Shown piece by piece: positions 1 to 10,723 of a stretch of DNA of 64,000 nt. Below the pieces are notes generated by a model. It did not search any database. It worked only from the letters and a program-made list of their open reading frames with translations, and had not been told where the DNA came from. The stretch comes from Wallemia ichthyophaga EXF-994. Its lineage: Eukaryota; Basidiomycota; Wallemiomycetes; Wallemiales; Wallemiaceae. The DNA lies in NCBI RefSeq assembly GCF_000400465.1, contig NW_008806278.1:480190-544189 (forward strand). Reading direction: 5' to 3'. The stretch's first letter is position 1, and the number at the start of each line of letters is the position of its first letter. Made by a program: the position numbers and the translations under genes.

Positions 1-724
1 TGCGATCCTCATTTAAATCCCATAATTTGGCACATCTATCTAATCCACCTGAGGCAATCCAAGAGCGATCGCGGCTATGTGAAGTGAGCGGAATAGTGAT
101 TGTAATACGTATTACTCACGCGTATGAAAGAACTCTAACGTAGTCGCCGTGGGTGCCAACCACAGCCGGCATGTGATTATCTTCCGCATGAGGTCTCCAT
201 GCCTTAACCGTCCTATCACTCGACGCGGAAACCAGAACCTGATTCTGCTTGGCGAGTATAATATCGTTGCAATGGTCTGTGTGCGTCTGTACACATTGTC
301 TGAAAATTGGCTGATCTATCGGCTGAGCGTCGAGTTGATAGCTTTCCTCAAAGTGCTTAACAGGCTCATCATTTGTGCCGTACTTTACGCTCCTCTTTCT
401 CGTCTGGAGTCCCAATTGCCAACTTGCGACAAGTCCGTCTTTGCCTGACGTATACAAGATACCCTCAGGGCTTGATTTTCCAGAAAGCTGAGTGGCCGTA
501 TCCAGTGCAAGCGTTGTGACGCCCAGTGAGTGCTTTGGGTGGTCCTCCTTGTCGAGCGCTGTGGTAGAAGACTCTATTCCATTATCAAGCGTATCGAGGT
601 GGGTATATAGCGGGAACGTTCTGTTGATTCTTGCGTTGGCTTCAGGTACACCCAATAGGTATTTGCTGCTGTTTTCTTTCAGAACATACGTCAGTCGCTT
701 CTGATTGCTGCTTGAACTCGGCAT
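1..724 (-). CDS. WDR48/UAF1-like WD40-repeat protein (N-terminal part, runs off the window)
   Basis: Exons 120-724 and 1-74 (incomplete), joined across a 45-bp intron (75-119, donor GTGAGT). Spliced, the frame reads through HGDYVRVLSYA into RDRSWIASGGLDRCAKLWDL, a typical WD40 blade. The N-terminal pattern LGVTTLALDT followed by GILYTSGKDGLVASW resembles the first repeats of WDR48/UAF1 and its fungal relatives (S. pombe Bun107, yeast Duf1), which activate ubiquitin-specific proteases. Start taken at the Met of MPSSSSNQK (724); an upstream in-frame Met at 790 is less likely because the family starts close to the first repeat. The gene lies 98 bp downstream of KRE33 on the same strand. The rest of the propeller and the C-terminal domain are outside the window, so the subfamily call is moderate. 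Confidence 0.8.
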
Positions 725-822
725 TCGCGGTGTGCCTTGACTGTATGAGAGGAGAGTGGAGAAGTTCGAAAAAATAAATAATTCTATCAATGGGCTATAT
801 ACATCTCAGAATTCAAATCTTA

Positions 823-3800
823 TTATTTAGAACCGCCTTTTGATGTCCTCTTCTTGCTCTTCTTGTTAGTCTTCTCCGCTGCGTCATCACCCTTCCTCTT
901 TTTCACGCTGACGTTGGTCTTGCCTTTGTTTACTTGCTCTTCTGCTTCTCTCCAGTCTTCTTCGTCCTGTGTCAGTGCGAACTTGTCCACATCAAGACTA
1001 TCTATCGCATCTTTCTTTGCCGACTTGAAAGCCTCTTTGCCTGCTTCGTCGAGTTCCTCTTCAATGCCCTGGCTCATCTTGCTCCAGTCGCCCGTACCAC
1101 CGTCTGCCTTCTTGGCGATCTGGGTTTGGGCTGTTGGGATTGTCTCTCCGATAGATTGCTTTTCAACATCTTGAAGACGTTTAGTAAGTCTTCTAATACT
1201 CTTCATGAAGAGAGCAAGCGCTTGTGATACTGGTACGTCTAACTCTGCCTAATGTTGGATATGTCAGCAAGCATTTCCTTTGAGATACCAACTCACCTCA
1301 ACGTCCTCAATCTGCTTTCTTTGTAAGCCGAGCGACAAGAGAATAGACGATTGTACAGCGCTCAGTTTTTCATCTCCGAATCTCTTCGTAAAGTAGAATT
1401 GAGTAATTTGTGGAAGCAAGTCAACAATGACGTGATAGTCCAGCATACTTGAGGCATAGCTTTCCAGTCTCTTCATATCGAATGGGGTCATAAAGTAGTG
1501 CAACTCATTAGATGTGAGCGGCTCTCCGCCTTCGTCATCATTTGTACCAATCGATGTTGCCTCAAGGACAGTGAGAGCTGTGAGTGAGGGGAACTCTCTG
1601 AACTTGTAGCTCAACAAGTTCAGAAATCTTCTTCTAAAGTCTTGTGCGAATGCTGACAACCAGCCACTTGTCTCGTCTGCATTACTGTTCAATCCTCTAA
1701 TCATTAGGCAGGAATGTTCACCAGTAAGCTCGTTCGCAGTTTGACGTATGTACAATGGAACATATCCTCTCTTCTTCCAGAATCTGAGGAGGTTTTCTGT
1801 CATACCGTAAGACACACCCAGATAATCAAGCTTCTCAGGCTTTCTTTCACTGAGACGTTGAAGCAGTGGTGGCATAGAGGCAGCATCGCGAACCTTGATG
1901 TTGTCAGACATCAAGTCACCGCTATCTTCAGATCTGTCAAAGGTTTCTTCCATGTTGTCGTCACCTCCACCTTGGTAGATTTCACCTGAGAAGAAGGCAT
2001 TGAGCTGCTCAAGAGCTCTGCTACCGTAGCCCATGTTGGCATAGTCTGGGTGACTGGCAACTCTGACGATACGAACACCAGACAATTGAGCAAAGTTCTC
2101 ATCTTGGAATTGCTGCGATATCAACCAAGGAATAAGATCTCCACCAGCTCTTTGACCTCTGCTGAGAGCATTCAAGATGCTTTCTTTGCTAATTTGACCT
2201 TCAAATGCCACTTGAAGAACAACTAGTGGTTCTGGAAGACTAGTTTCATCTCCTCTCAGTGGTGGTAGCAGCACAAAGAGAGCATGACCGGGAGCATCTG
2301 ACATGAGCTGAAGATCGTTTGGAGAGTTCTTGTAGTGTGATGCAACATATAATCCCATCATACGCTGTAAGAATGCTTCAGAAGCTGGGTGGTAGCTGAA
2401 AAGAGTATCTCTATTGACGTAAAATAATTGACAGCTGTTTGGATGAGGTGTGCCTTTCAAGGCTGCTTTGCTAGTGACTGTAGCATCTAAGCAAAGTAAT
2501 CCATTGAGCCATTTTTCGATGTCATCTCCCGGTGAGTATCTGATTGGCTCCTCCAGTTTCAATTCTCTCAAAGTGCGTGCCTTTCCAGCAGTCGTAGCAC
2601 CTTCTGGCTGGCCTTTCTTTTTGGTTGGACCGTCATTGGTTTCCTTGGAAATTGTTGGTCTAGTTTGCTCTCTCAACTGTTGGATGAGCTTAAGGGAAAG
2701 GGATCTACCTGTACCTTCATAACCATTGATGGTGGACGACATGAATACGAGGTATGGACCTATGAGATTTCTGACCAATGGTAGTGGTATAGCAGCCGCT
2801 TCATCAATAACCACTAGTTCAGCTTGACCGAGGACATGGGCGTCTTGTGGCTGAATGTATTGGATAGTTTGACGGTGATGCTTGAAGATGTTGACTCTAA
2901 CAATGGCCTTTTGGAAGTCTGGGTTGGCTGATTGTACGATATCGTAGTCTAAATGCTCCTCATATCCGAGACCGTCCAAACCCTTGAACAAGAATTCGAA
3001 AAGAGTACGTAAATTTTCAGGCGTAGGTGATGTGACGAATATGTTTGAGTAGCCGTGGGCCAAGGATGCTGCCATGGCTAAACCGAGTGCAGCAGATTTA
3101 CCACGACCACGAGCTGCAGTGAGGGTGACAGTTGAAGAGAGCGTCTTCTCAGCTATAGCTTCGACAAAAGTAAGCAATGATTTTGCCTAGGGAGTGTGAA
3201 GGTGGTTAGAGGGTGGTTAGAGGTTAATTGAAAGCCTACCTGATCGACTGTTTTAGTAGACTTGACTAATGATCCGACGATGTCAGTACCCTTCAGTTCC
3301 TCCTTAATAACATCAAGCTCGGCATTCTTTTTGGGTGGTTCTTGTACGGCTTTGATGTCTTTACCGCGAGATATTGGAAGTACGTTCAACTCATCATCCA
3401 AAACGAGACAACTTGGATTTGCGCCGAGTGAGAGAATGAATCGTTCGTTGAAGCGACTAATTGGATTTTGCTGTGATTCAGTTCTGTACCTTTGGTGGAC
3501 GTCCATCGACATGCTGTAGAGCTGCTTGAGAGAAGACATAGATTTGAGGAGGAGTACAACGGTACCACCGCCCTCAACGGTTTCAATAGTTCTTGCTAAT
3601 AAGTTTGGAGTGATGCTCTCGAAATCCTGAAGAACGAGCATCCCAAAAGTCTGACCGAGGACCTTTGGAGTGTCCTTGTAGTAAGTGTAGCGTATATCTG
3701 TTACAGACACAAACAACTCGAATGGATTCGCTTCATTTGGCTCTCTGATGCCTCTCTTGACATCCCTCTTGATCTTCTGCTCTCTCTTCTTCCTGTGGGA

Positions 3801-4050
3801 AGTGAACCCAAGATCATTCTTGTAGCACCATAGAACATTTGGCCTAGCGCTTGATCTGGCTTGTGAGAGGAAATAGTGCAAATTTACGATCTACGAGTAC
3901 TCATTGGCATCGTCTTCGCATCTAAGCAATATAACTCACTTGGTCTCTGCCACGATCACCAACCAATACGAAAAATGATCTATGGTTCCCTTTTACGCCA
4001 TTCTCTATTAAACTTCTTACTCTTGAGTCCAGCTGCTTGACATTGGACAT
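823..4050 (-). CDS. KRE33: RNA cytidine acetyltransferase KRE33/NAT10
   Basis: Four exons: 3940-4050, 3240-3890, 1297-3186 and 823-1248, with introns of 49, 53 and 48 bp; total 1,025 aa, close to the yeast protein. The enzyme makes N4-acetylcytidine in 18S rRNA and some tRNAs and acts in nucleolar small-subunit assembly. Visible features: an N-terminal segment ending RSFFVLVGDRGRDQ; a Walker A motif GRGKS near residue 281; the helicase-like ATPase with a DEAAAIP box; a GNAT acetyl-CoA segment around residue 630 (VRVASHPDYANMGYGSRAL); and a lysine-rich C-terminal tail suited to RNA or nucleolar binding. The start is the Met of MSNVKQLDSRVRSLI, which matches the conserved beginning of the family; upstream in-frame residues are low-complexity threonines. 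Confidence 0.95.
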
Positions 4051-4453
4051 GTTGGTGGTTGTGGTGATAGTTATTATAAGTTTCGCTATCGCCTCAATCT
4101 CATTCAAATCTTTGAATTATCTTCCCAAGCACTCGTGAGGTTCTCCTGCCCCCCTTATGGACTTCTGTCTCAATCCGCGAATCCCCCACGGTTGTGTTTC
4201 GATGGCTCGAGAGCTAGAAAGAACTTTAGATGTCTCTCTAGGATATTATTGAGTCCTAAAAGCCTCCGTCATTGCGGCGTAAAAGACGAGTGTAAGGTGA
4301 GAGAGCTGAAATGTAGTATTGAGACTTGAAAACCATCAAGCAGCTTAAGATTTACCGAAATCTATGCTGAAAGCTATATTATTGATGAATTTTAATTAGC
4401 TTGCAACAATACCAATTATATGTATTTAGTTCAAGACATGATACTAACTCATG
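4051..4453. other. Intergenic region upstream of KRE33
   Basis: No convincing gene. It lies between the KRE33 start codon and the outer end of the left inverted-repeat arm and should hold the KRE33 promoter. A 64-codon plus-strand ORF (4135-4329) has no recognisable features. Confidence 0.5.
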
Positions 4454-4463
4454 TTAGTACAAT

Positions 4464-4571
4464 GGTGAGGTCGGATAGTGGTTATTCCGTTGATTTCAAG
4501 CAAAGAGCTTTCCAATTAGATTGGGACTGTCAATGCTTTATGCATCCTGGGTTCGAATCCCAGTCTCACCA
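4464..4571 (+). tRNA. tRNA-Leu(CAA) with intron (left-arm copy)
   Basis: Acceptor GGTGAGG pairs with TCTCACC (4564-4570), with discriminator A at 4571. The D arm has the 3-bp stem GGA/TCC. The anticodon stem TTGAT (4490-4494) pairs with GTCAA (4529-4533). The loop TTCAAG carries anticodon CAA at 4497-4499. A 27-nt intron (4501-4527) sits after position 37 and contains TTG, which can pair with the anticodon. A long variable arm (TGC-TTTA-TGCA) marks a class II tRNA, as expected for Leu. The T arm is CTGGG/TTCGAAT/CCCAG. T4 runs from 4575 on are pol III terminators. Confidence 0.93.
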
Positions 4572-5049
4572 TCCTTTTGCTTTTCTTTTGGCATCATCTA
4601 TTTTTGATTTCTCCAACCCTGATCCATGACTGTTTAGGTAGATTTTATTCGACGGTGTAATTCGTTGATGGGGAGAAGTTGGTAAGGAAGAGCGTGAATA
4701 TTTATATCTACACAACTTTAACGAAGAGAGTTAGAGATCATCCCGTTTTCTTTCTTACAAAGGGGTATTGCGATTATTTGATGGTAATTTAAAGCTTTTA
4801 TCTTACCATAAATCACAAATTTGCTTCAAGATGCGCTTTTTACTGCTAAAGATTTGATGATTAAAGTGTCTTTGCCAAACCTCAATTAGGGGAGAGAAGG
4901 ATGTAAGTGCACTAAAGTGAGAAGCGAGTTGGGGTTGCGAGTATGATTGATATTTAAAACGGGTGATTGAATGGCAGCTGAGTGTGATTTTCAAGGGAGA
5001 TGTCAACAGGAGTATCATGTGATTACAGCATAATATGCTTGCATCAACA
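4572..5049. other. Spacer between the two tRNA genes of the left arm
   Basis: No gene seen. A 71-codon minus-strand ORF (4803-5018) is duplicated only because it lies in the inverted repeat; it has no recognisable domain and is probably spurious. Confidence 0.5.
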
Positions 5050-5122
5050 GGGGATGTAGTCTAGTGGTTATGGCGCTTTCTTAGCATGGAAGAGGTCCCC
5101 GGTTCAATTCCGGGCATCTCCA
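5050..5122 (+). tRNA. tRNA-Ala(AGC) (left-arm copy)
   Basis: 73-nt cloverleaf without intron: acceptor GGGGATG/CATCTCC plus A73; anticodon arm CTTTC-TTAGCAT-GGAAG with AGC at 5083-5085; T arm CCCGG-TTCAATT-CCGGG. Downstream is a 7-bp hairpin (5126-5144) followed by T5 at 5148-5152, the likely pol III stop. Confidence 0.95.
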
Positions 5123-5461
5123 ATGACTCTGATCATTTCAGAGTATCTTTTTGCATATTTTAGCAATCCACACTTAATTTTATTCAACTCATCAATCATG
5201 CTTTAGTGTGCTTTAATATTTTGTGTTTTCATAATATTAACCAGTTTTGTTATTATTATCCCCTTATCTTCTCTCACATACAAATGTAAAATTCGGTGTG
5301 GAAGGGTTGTCGACTTGAAATGACACAATCTGTTCCAAAATCTACATTGTATCGTGCCCCACCGTCAACTTTTTCTTATGAGTTCTTTTTCGTATGCATT
5401 TTGCTGTATTATTAACACGTTGTGCATGTTGAATTCACAGTCTCACAAGTTTAAACACATC

Positions 5462-6048
5462 CTTAGTAATTTGAAATGAATATTAGTAACCATCTGCTTA
5501 AAACGATTCAGTATTGAATAATGTTCAAATATCCTGCTTAACTTCAGCCCTGCTCGAGAAACCTTTGAAGCTTCTATCATCTTCGTTATAATTGCAAGGC
5601 CGGGGATAAGTAATGTCAGAAAACTAACATTCAATGCTCTCAAATTCAGACAGCTGATCGGCGTCAAAGACAACTTAAACGCGATTGATGGACGAGCTTT
5701 TCAGCCTTTGTAGCGTAAGATTGTTGCTTTCTTCCATGTGCGGTTATGGAGTGTTTACAAAGTAAAGCAAAAGAACCTGCATTATAAAGGAGCTGTTTGG
5801 GATGTCTAGAAGGGAAGTTGGCCACAGCGGTATCTTCCAGCGAATTCAAGTGCAGTGTGAGCTTGTTGACTGTGTCACATGATGGCTAGTACTCCCAGAA
5901 AAACGTTGACCTGCTTATTCAATCACATCGACGAGAGTGACCGCCAAATGGCGCAAATATCTCGGTTGAGGTAATATGATATTCCAAAGATGTCTAGTAT
6001 AAGCTGCGGTGGTGTTTATTTCAATCTGCAGAAGGTTTATCTTTAACT
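5462..6048. other. Non-genic stretch with possible decayed F-box/LRR remains
   Basis: Short minus-strand ORFs at 5443-5673 and 5664-5849 lie downstream of an F-box fragment. The first is leucine-rich (SCLNLRALNVSF) and could be the remnant of a leucine-rich-repeat tail that runs into the inverted-repeat boundary at 5461. I could not build a continuous spliced gene. Low confidence. Confidence 0.3.
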
Positions 6049-6297
6049 CTATATCTCTTGTTCAGAGGAGGTGCATGTAGTGTGCAGCAGATGGGCTCCC
6101 AGGATACAGTCGTTGAACTTTATCAGGTAAAACGAGTCAAGATCTCCCAAATATCGCTTGGGTATGGCAAGGGATCTGTACAGCACGGAGATGGCGACTG
6201 AGTTGATATAACTTGATGTGAGCCTGAGTGCGCAGAATGTCTCCTGGGGGAGATAAATGAGTAACTTTACAATCAACTCGTATGGCAATATTTCCAT
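6049..6297 (-). pseudogene. F-box protein fragment (82 codons)
   Basis: The ORF begins with an F-box-like segment at residues 3-47: LPYELIVKLLIYLP, then ALRLTSSYINSVAISVLYRSL, the usual pattern by which F-box proteins bind Skp1. It stops after 82 residues without a substrate-binding domain. No clear splice donor extends it, although leucine-rich ORF pieces occur further downstream on the same strand. It lies just inside the left inverted-repeat arm and may be a gene broken by that rearrangement. Alternatively it is the first exon of a spliced gene I failed to join. Confidence 0.4.
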
Positions 6298-7010
6298 AGC
6301 TGGTGGTCGTTTGTCATCAAGAGCATAGACCTTTCTGCTACTATTATATAAACGAGACTCGTCTTAAGGTTGTTGTGTTATGATATATATAGATAGAAGT
6401 CAAAACATATAGTCAAAAGCGTTACAACGATTAATAATTTTCGCCTATCTATACTTCTTGTGCATTGAAAGCTGGTGATTGTAGTGATTCAAACGGATGC
6501 GCTTCTTGGCACGTGTGCCGTAAATTAGGAGGTAAATACGTGGAGCTACCGGAGGCGCGCGGGTGGGTGCTGAGCTGGTTTTTGAAGAAGTCGTAGAGGG
6601 GCTTTGAGAGCTTCTTCATTTGAAAGCATATATTTCATCTCGAACCTTAACCCCAATCCATATATCCTCCTCCTCAACGATAATCTTGCTTGATCGAACT
6701 TCCTACATATGAAAATCCTGTGTGTGATACTGTCTACATTGCACTTACTGCAAAATGATGAGTCGGACAGTTTAAATCGGAATTGGTAAGACTTGGCAGT
6801 ATTTACGATATCCCTGAGAACACCCTGAAGCTGTCAATGTATACAATTGATCCAATCTCAGTCTAATGAAGGCCAAAATAAGCTCGAAGCATTTTTATTG
6901 ATAGATTTTAATATCTAAAACCGCCAGAAGCAGGCTCGGGCCAAAAACGCTACTTTATCGCACAAGCTAATGACGAGATATATTCTAACATGCGTTAAGA
7001 AAATCATCAA
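6298..7010. other. Intergenic region without recognisable gene
   Basis: AT-rich, stop-rich on both strands. Nothing supported between the F-box fragment and tRNA-Asp. Confidence 0.5.
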
Positions 7011-7082
7011 TCCTTGTTAGTATATCGGTTAGTACGCCCGCTTGTCACGCGGGAGAGCTGGGTTCAACTCCCAGACAGGGAG
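7011..7082 (+). tRNA. tRNA-Asp(GUC)
   Basis: 72-nt cloverleaf: acceptor TCCTTGT/ACAGGGA with discriminator G at 7082; anticodon arm CCCGC-TTGTCAC-GCGGG with GTC at 7044-7046; T arm CTGGG-TTCAACT-CCCAG. No intron. T4 at 7088-7091 is the likely terminator. Single copy here, inside the segment flanked by the inverted arms. Confidence 0.95.
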
Positions 7083-7704
7083 TTTAATTTTGTCAAAATG
7101 TTGACAATATTTTGCTCTTGCAATGAAATTAATGAAAAATTCACTCAATGCTAATGGACTTTTGAATGTTTTCAGAAATACCACGTCCGTCTTGACTGAA
7201 ACGAGACGCACACACAATTTACTCCAGCAAGGAATTCGAATCGTTTGGTTTTGAATGCGAGAAGGCACCACAGCACCAATCTGAGATATCGAGTTTTTCC
7301 GCAAATTGTTGCAACCGCTAGAGAAGACCTCCAGACGAACTGCGAGAAGACTTCACTCTTCCGTGCCAAGATGAAGAAAAGCAGCTTCAAGACGACAAGC
7401 GCATGAGTATAAGCGATGCACGAAAAGAGAAGAAAAGAAAAGAAAGCTTGCTCTGATTGTGACACCTCATCCTTAAAATTTGCGTTTTATCCGACAACCC
7501 CGATCGCTTGTATGGGGGGCGAGCAGATGAGGATGAATGAAGGGATAATTCACTACTTACGATGTGAGTAGAATAAGACACTATTTCATCTCGATCACGT
7601 TATCATGTTATCTGCTGCACGGCCACACAAACAAGAATTGGTTTGTTCCTCGCATTGGCTGGCGAGCGGCGAAGCAAATTGCAAATTCTTCCACCCAAAC
7701 AATC
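7083..7704. other. Intergenic region
   Basis: Overlapping minus-strand ORFs (7029-7304, 7172-7465, 7387-7581) lack recognisable features and have mixed frames; I treat them as chance ORFs. The right part is the presumed promoter of the small plus-strand gene at 7705. Confidence 0.4.
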
Positions 7705-8073
7705 ATGACCACTGCACAAATAGTCCTGCCCAATTTCTACAAATTCGTTCTCTGTACGGAAGCAGGACTGATAACCAACACAGAGCGCCTTCTTGCGCCA
7801 AGTTCGTTCGGCTCGTATCTCTCGTTCGAAATACTGAATACAAAAGACGGGAAATTCAAAATGCGCACAAGAGAAGTTGATGGAGGAGCCTTCGTCGGAT
7901 ATTCAGATAGCGAGAGAATGTACCTTCATAAGAAACACGCTCAAGCAGACGAATTTGAAATCCATCTCAATACCATTGACAGTACGTTTCATCTCCTATC
8001 AAGCACCAACGGCAGAGTCAAATGCACTGGCAACGCCGTTTATCCTTCGCTCACCCCACCACTCAAGATATAA
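7705..8073 (+). CDS. Small protein of unknown function, possibly beta-rich (122 aa)
   Basis: I do not recognise the family. From the Met of MTTAQIVLPNFYKF the ORF gives 122 residues with alternating hydrophobic/polar stretches: YLSFEIL, KFKMRTREVDGGAFVGY and STFHLLSSTNGRVKCTG. These faintly recall a beta-trefoil or fascin-like repeat, but that is a guess. The open frame extends upstream to 7564, but those residues look non-coding. No signal peptide or membrane segment. The stop is 60 bp from the convergent end of ADE5,7. No intron needed. Confidence 0.5.
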   Translation: MTTAQIVLPNFYKFVLCTEAGLITNTERLLAPSSFGSYLSFEILNTKDGKFKMRTREVDGGAFVGYSDSERMYLHKKHAQADEFEIHLNTIDSTFHLLSSTNGRVKCTGNAVYPSLTPPLKI

Positions 8074-8133
8074 TTATAACAGGAAATGCAACAACAAACA
8101 AAAACCATAGAAAGAACTATTTAGACAGCAATA

Positions 8134-10692
8134 TTAGGCATTCTCCCATCCTTGTACATTCACAACGCTCGTTTCTGAACCTTGTACGACATCACCAATG
8201 ACGTGTACATCATTTTCACCAGTCTTTTTGATTTCCTTGACAACGTTATCGGCATCTTGTGCATCGACTACCAATACCATTCCAATACCGTTGTTGAATG
8301 TGCGAGACATCTCACTCGAAGCGACACGACCGCTTTGTTGAAGCCAGTCAAAGATAGCTGGACGTTTCCATTTGCTAGCGTCCACGACAGCGCCAAGGCC
8401 TTTTGGTAGTACGCGAGGGATGTTGTCGGTGAAGCCTCCACCGGTAATGTGACTCATACCCTTGACTAATCCCTGTCTGATAACAGGGAGGGTTGACTTT
8501 ACGTAGATCTTAGTCGGGGTGAGGAGTTCTTCCGCTAAAGAGCCCTCGCGCTCGCTCCATGGAGCCTTTACGCAGCGGTAATCTACGTCGTTTCCATAAA
8601 CACGGGCAATGATCTTGTGGACGAGCGAATATCCATTTGAGTGTATACCCGATGAGGAGACACCAACGAGTACGTCACCAGCCTTGATATTGTTCTTTGG
8701 GAGTATTTCACCACGTTCGACAGCACCGACTGCAAATCCAGCGAGATCGTAGTCATCTATTGTGGGTAAGTAAGTGGCGTCGCGATTAGTACCCTGCTCA
8801 CCGTCAGAGTAGATGTTCGGCATTTCAGCGGTTTCACCACCAATCAGAGCACAGTTTGCCTGCCTACACCCTTCTGCGATACCCTTGATGACAGCGGCTG
8901 CGTCATCGACTTGCAACTTGGAGCAGGCGTAGTAGTCGAGGAATAAGAGCGGTTCAGCACCTTGGACGATAAGGTCGTTGACTGACATAGCAACGAGGTC
9001 AATTCCTTGTGTAGCATTAGTTGGTAACTCGAAAATACATCAACACCTACCAACACTATCATGGATCTTGGTATTATGGGCAATCTTAATCTTGGTGCCA
9101 ACACCATCTGTTGCGCAAACTAATATAGGGTCTTTAAAACCGGCAGCTTTGAGGTCGAAAGCACCACCGAATCCACCGATATCAGCATCAGCTCCTGATC
9201 TCTTTGTAGCTTTGACGGTTGGTTTGATGAGATCTACGAGTCTGTTACCCTCTTCAATAGAGACACCAGCCTGAGCGTAAGTCATGCCCTCTTCGCTCGT
9301 AACGTTGAGTGCTCTATGAGCAATATCTTTTCTATATGTCTTTCCTTCGAATTGAATAGCATCTACACCTTTGTAAGCTTTTTCGAGGGCTTCATGCAGC
9401 GTTGAGGCAAATGCAGATACAGCGAGAACTCTACCACCTGCGGTTACAAGTTGACCGTCTTTAATTGCAGTGCCGGCATGATACGCGACGACGTCTTGTG
9501 GAAGCTGATTAATTTTGATTGGCACGCCAGTAGGGTATTTGCCGGGATAACCACCGGAAGCGAGCACGACACTTACGGCATGCTCACCTTCTCTGAGGGA
9601 AAACTTAACACAGTCGAGGCGGCGGTCAACACAAGCTTTCATAATCTCAGCGAGATCAGATTCTGGTGAGAGAAGACGCAAAAGTGCTTGTGTTTCTGGA
9701 TCACCGAATCTGACATTATACTCGAGTACTTTGACACCAGTTGGGTCGAGCATGAAACCAGTGAAGAGCATTCCGACCATTGGAAAACCATCTTTGCGCA
9801 TGCCAGTGACGGTGTTTTGAATAATATTGAGGCATTCTTTGCGCACTTGAGGAGTTTCGGCAGGGGCAGGAGTGTATGCACCCATTCCGCCAGTATTTCC
9901 ACCAGTGTCACCTTCACCGATACGTTTGTGATCCTGTGCTGCAGGAAGGGCGTGTACGGTATAACCATCAGTGAAAGCAAGAACAGAGAGCTCTGGACCG
10001 GTGAGGAGTTGTTCGAGAACGAGAGAAGAGCCAGCAGATCCGAATTGATTCTTTTCAAGAACATTTTCAACCTCATTGATACATTCTTGTTCAGATTGAG
10101 GGATAATAACGCCTTTACCACCAGCAAGACCGTCTGCCTTCACGACAAGGCTAATACCGTTTGAGTAAGACTGATGAACGTACTCCTTGGCTGGAGCGGA
10201 TTGAGACTTGTCAAAATTCTTGAAAGCCGCAGTTGGAATGTTGTGTCTAGCCATGAAATCCTTTGAAAATGTCTTACTGCCTTCGCATTGGGCAGCTGCT
10301 TGTGAAGGACCGAAGACGCTGATACCAGCTGGGAGGGAATTAGATAGGCGTTGATAGGAAAAATACACCTGCCTTTCCTGAAATAACCCTCAACGCCGTC
10401 GACTAAGGGCTGCTCAGGACCCGGTATGACCAGATTAATCTACGGATATAAATCAGATAAGGAATTTGAGGGTTTGAACACAACCCACATTATTCTCAAT
10501 TGCAAATTTAACCAAATTATTGAAATCCTTGGGTGAATGTCCGCATTCAAAGTTTTTACATTTTGTGATATCCGCAGTGCCACCGTTACCTGGAGCAACG
10601 ACGATAGATTCTACTAGCTTTGACTGAGCAAGCGTGTACGCCAGTGTGTGCTCTCTTCCACCGTTACCGAGGATTAGGACTCTGAGTGACAT
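8134..10692 (-). CDS. ADE5,7: Bifunctional GARS-AIRS (purine synthesis) ADE5,7
   Basis: Four exons: 10489-10692, 10373-10439, 9051-10328 and 8134-9005; 806 aa, close to the 802-aa yeast enzyme. It joins glycine to phosphoribosylamine (GARS/PurD, N-terminal half) and closes the imidazole ring (AIRS/PurM, C-terminal half) in cytosolic de novo purine synthesis. Visible: the PurD start [13 protein letters not shown]; the ATP-grasp [32 protein letters not shown]; then the PurM segment [28 protein letters not shown] and [15 protein letters not shown]. Intron 2 (10329-10372, 44 bp) appears to use a GC donor (AAAG/GCAGGT); only this choice restores both the frame and the family sequence [12 protein letters not shown]. 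The start codon is 31 bp from the divergent Nudix start. Confidence 0.95.
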
Positions 10693-10723
10693 GGCGGTGT
10701 GAATACAACAGCCATCATCCACT
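10693..10723. promoter_or_regulatory. 31-bp divergent promoter gap between ADE5,7 and a Nudix gene
   Basis: Only 31 bp separate the two divergent start codons (10692 minus, 10724 plus). Both starts agree with family N-termini, so core promoter elements of each gene must overlap the other gene's 5' region. Inference from gene models. Confidence 0.5.

Larger units (their letters stand above)
4454..5461. repeat. Left arm of 1,008-bp inverted repeat
   Basis: This segment reappears as its reverse complement at 14465-15472; paired positions always sum to 19,926, so there is no length difference. I compared most of the two arms by eye and found no mismatch. Each arm carries tRNA-Leu(CAA) and tRNA-Ala(AGC). 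Identity stops abruptly at the outer edge (next to TTAGTACAATGG) and at the inner edge (next to AAACACATC). The spacer between the arms is 9,003 bp. Confidence 0.95.

Noticed and set aside
4803-5018. 71-codon ORF conserved in both inverted arms
   Set aside because: Its conservation is explained by the recent repeat; no start context, domain or family seen.
7172-7465. Hydrophobic minus-strand ORF after tRNA-Asp
   Set aside because: Overlapping ORFs in several frames and no recognisable pattern; likely chance.
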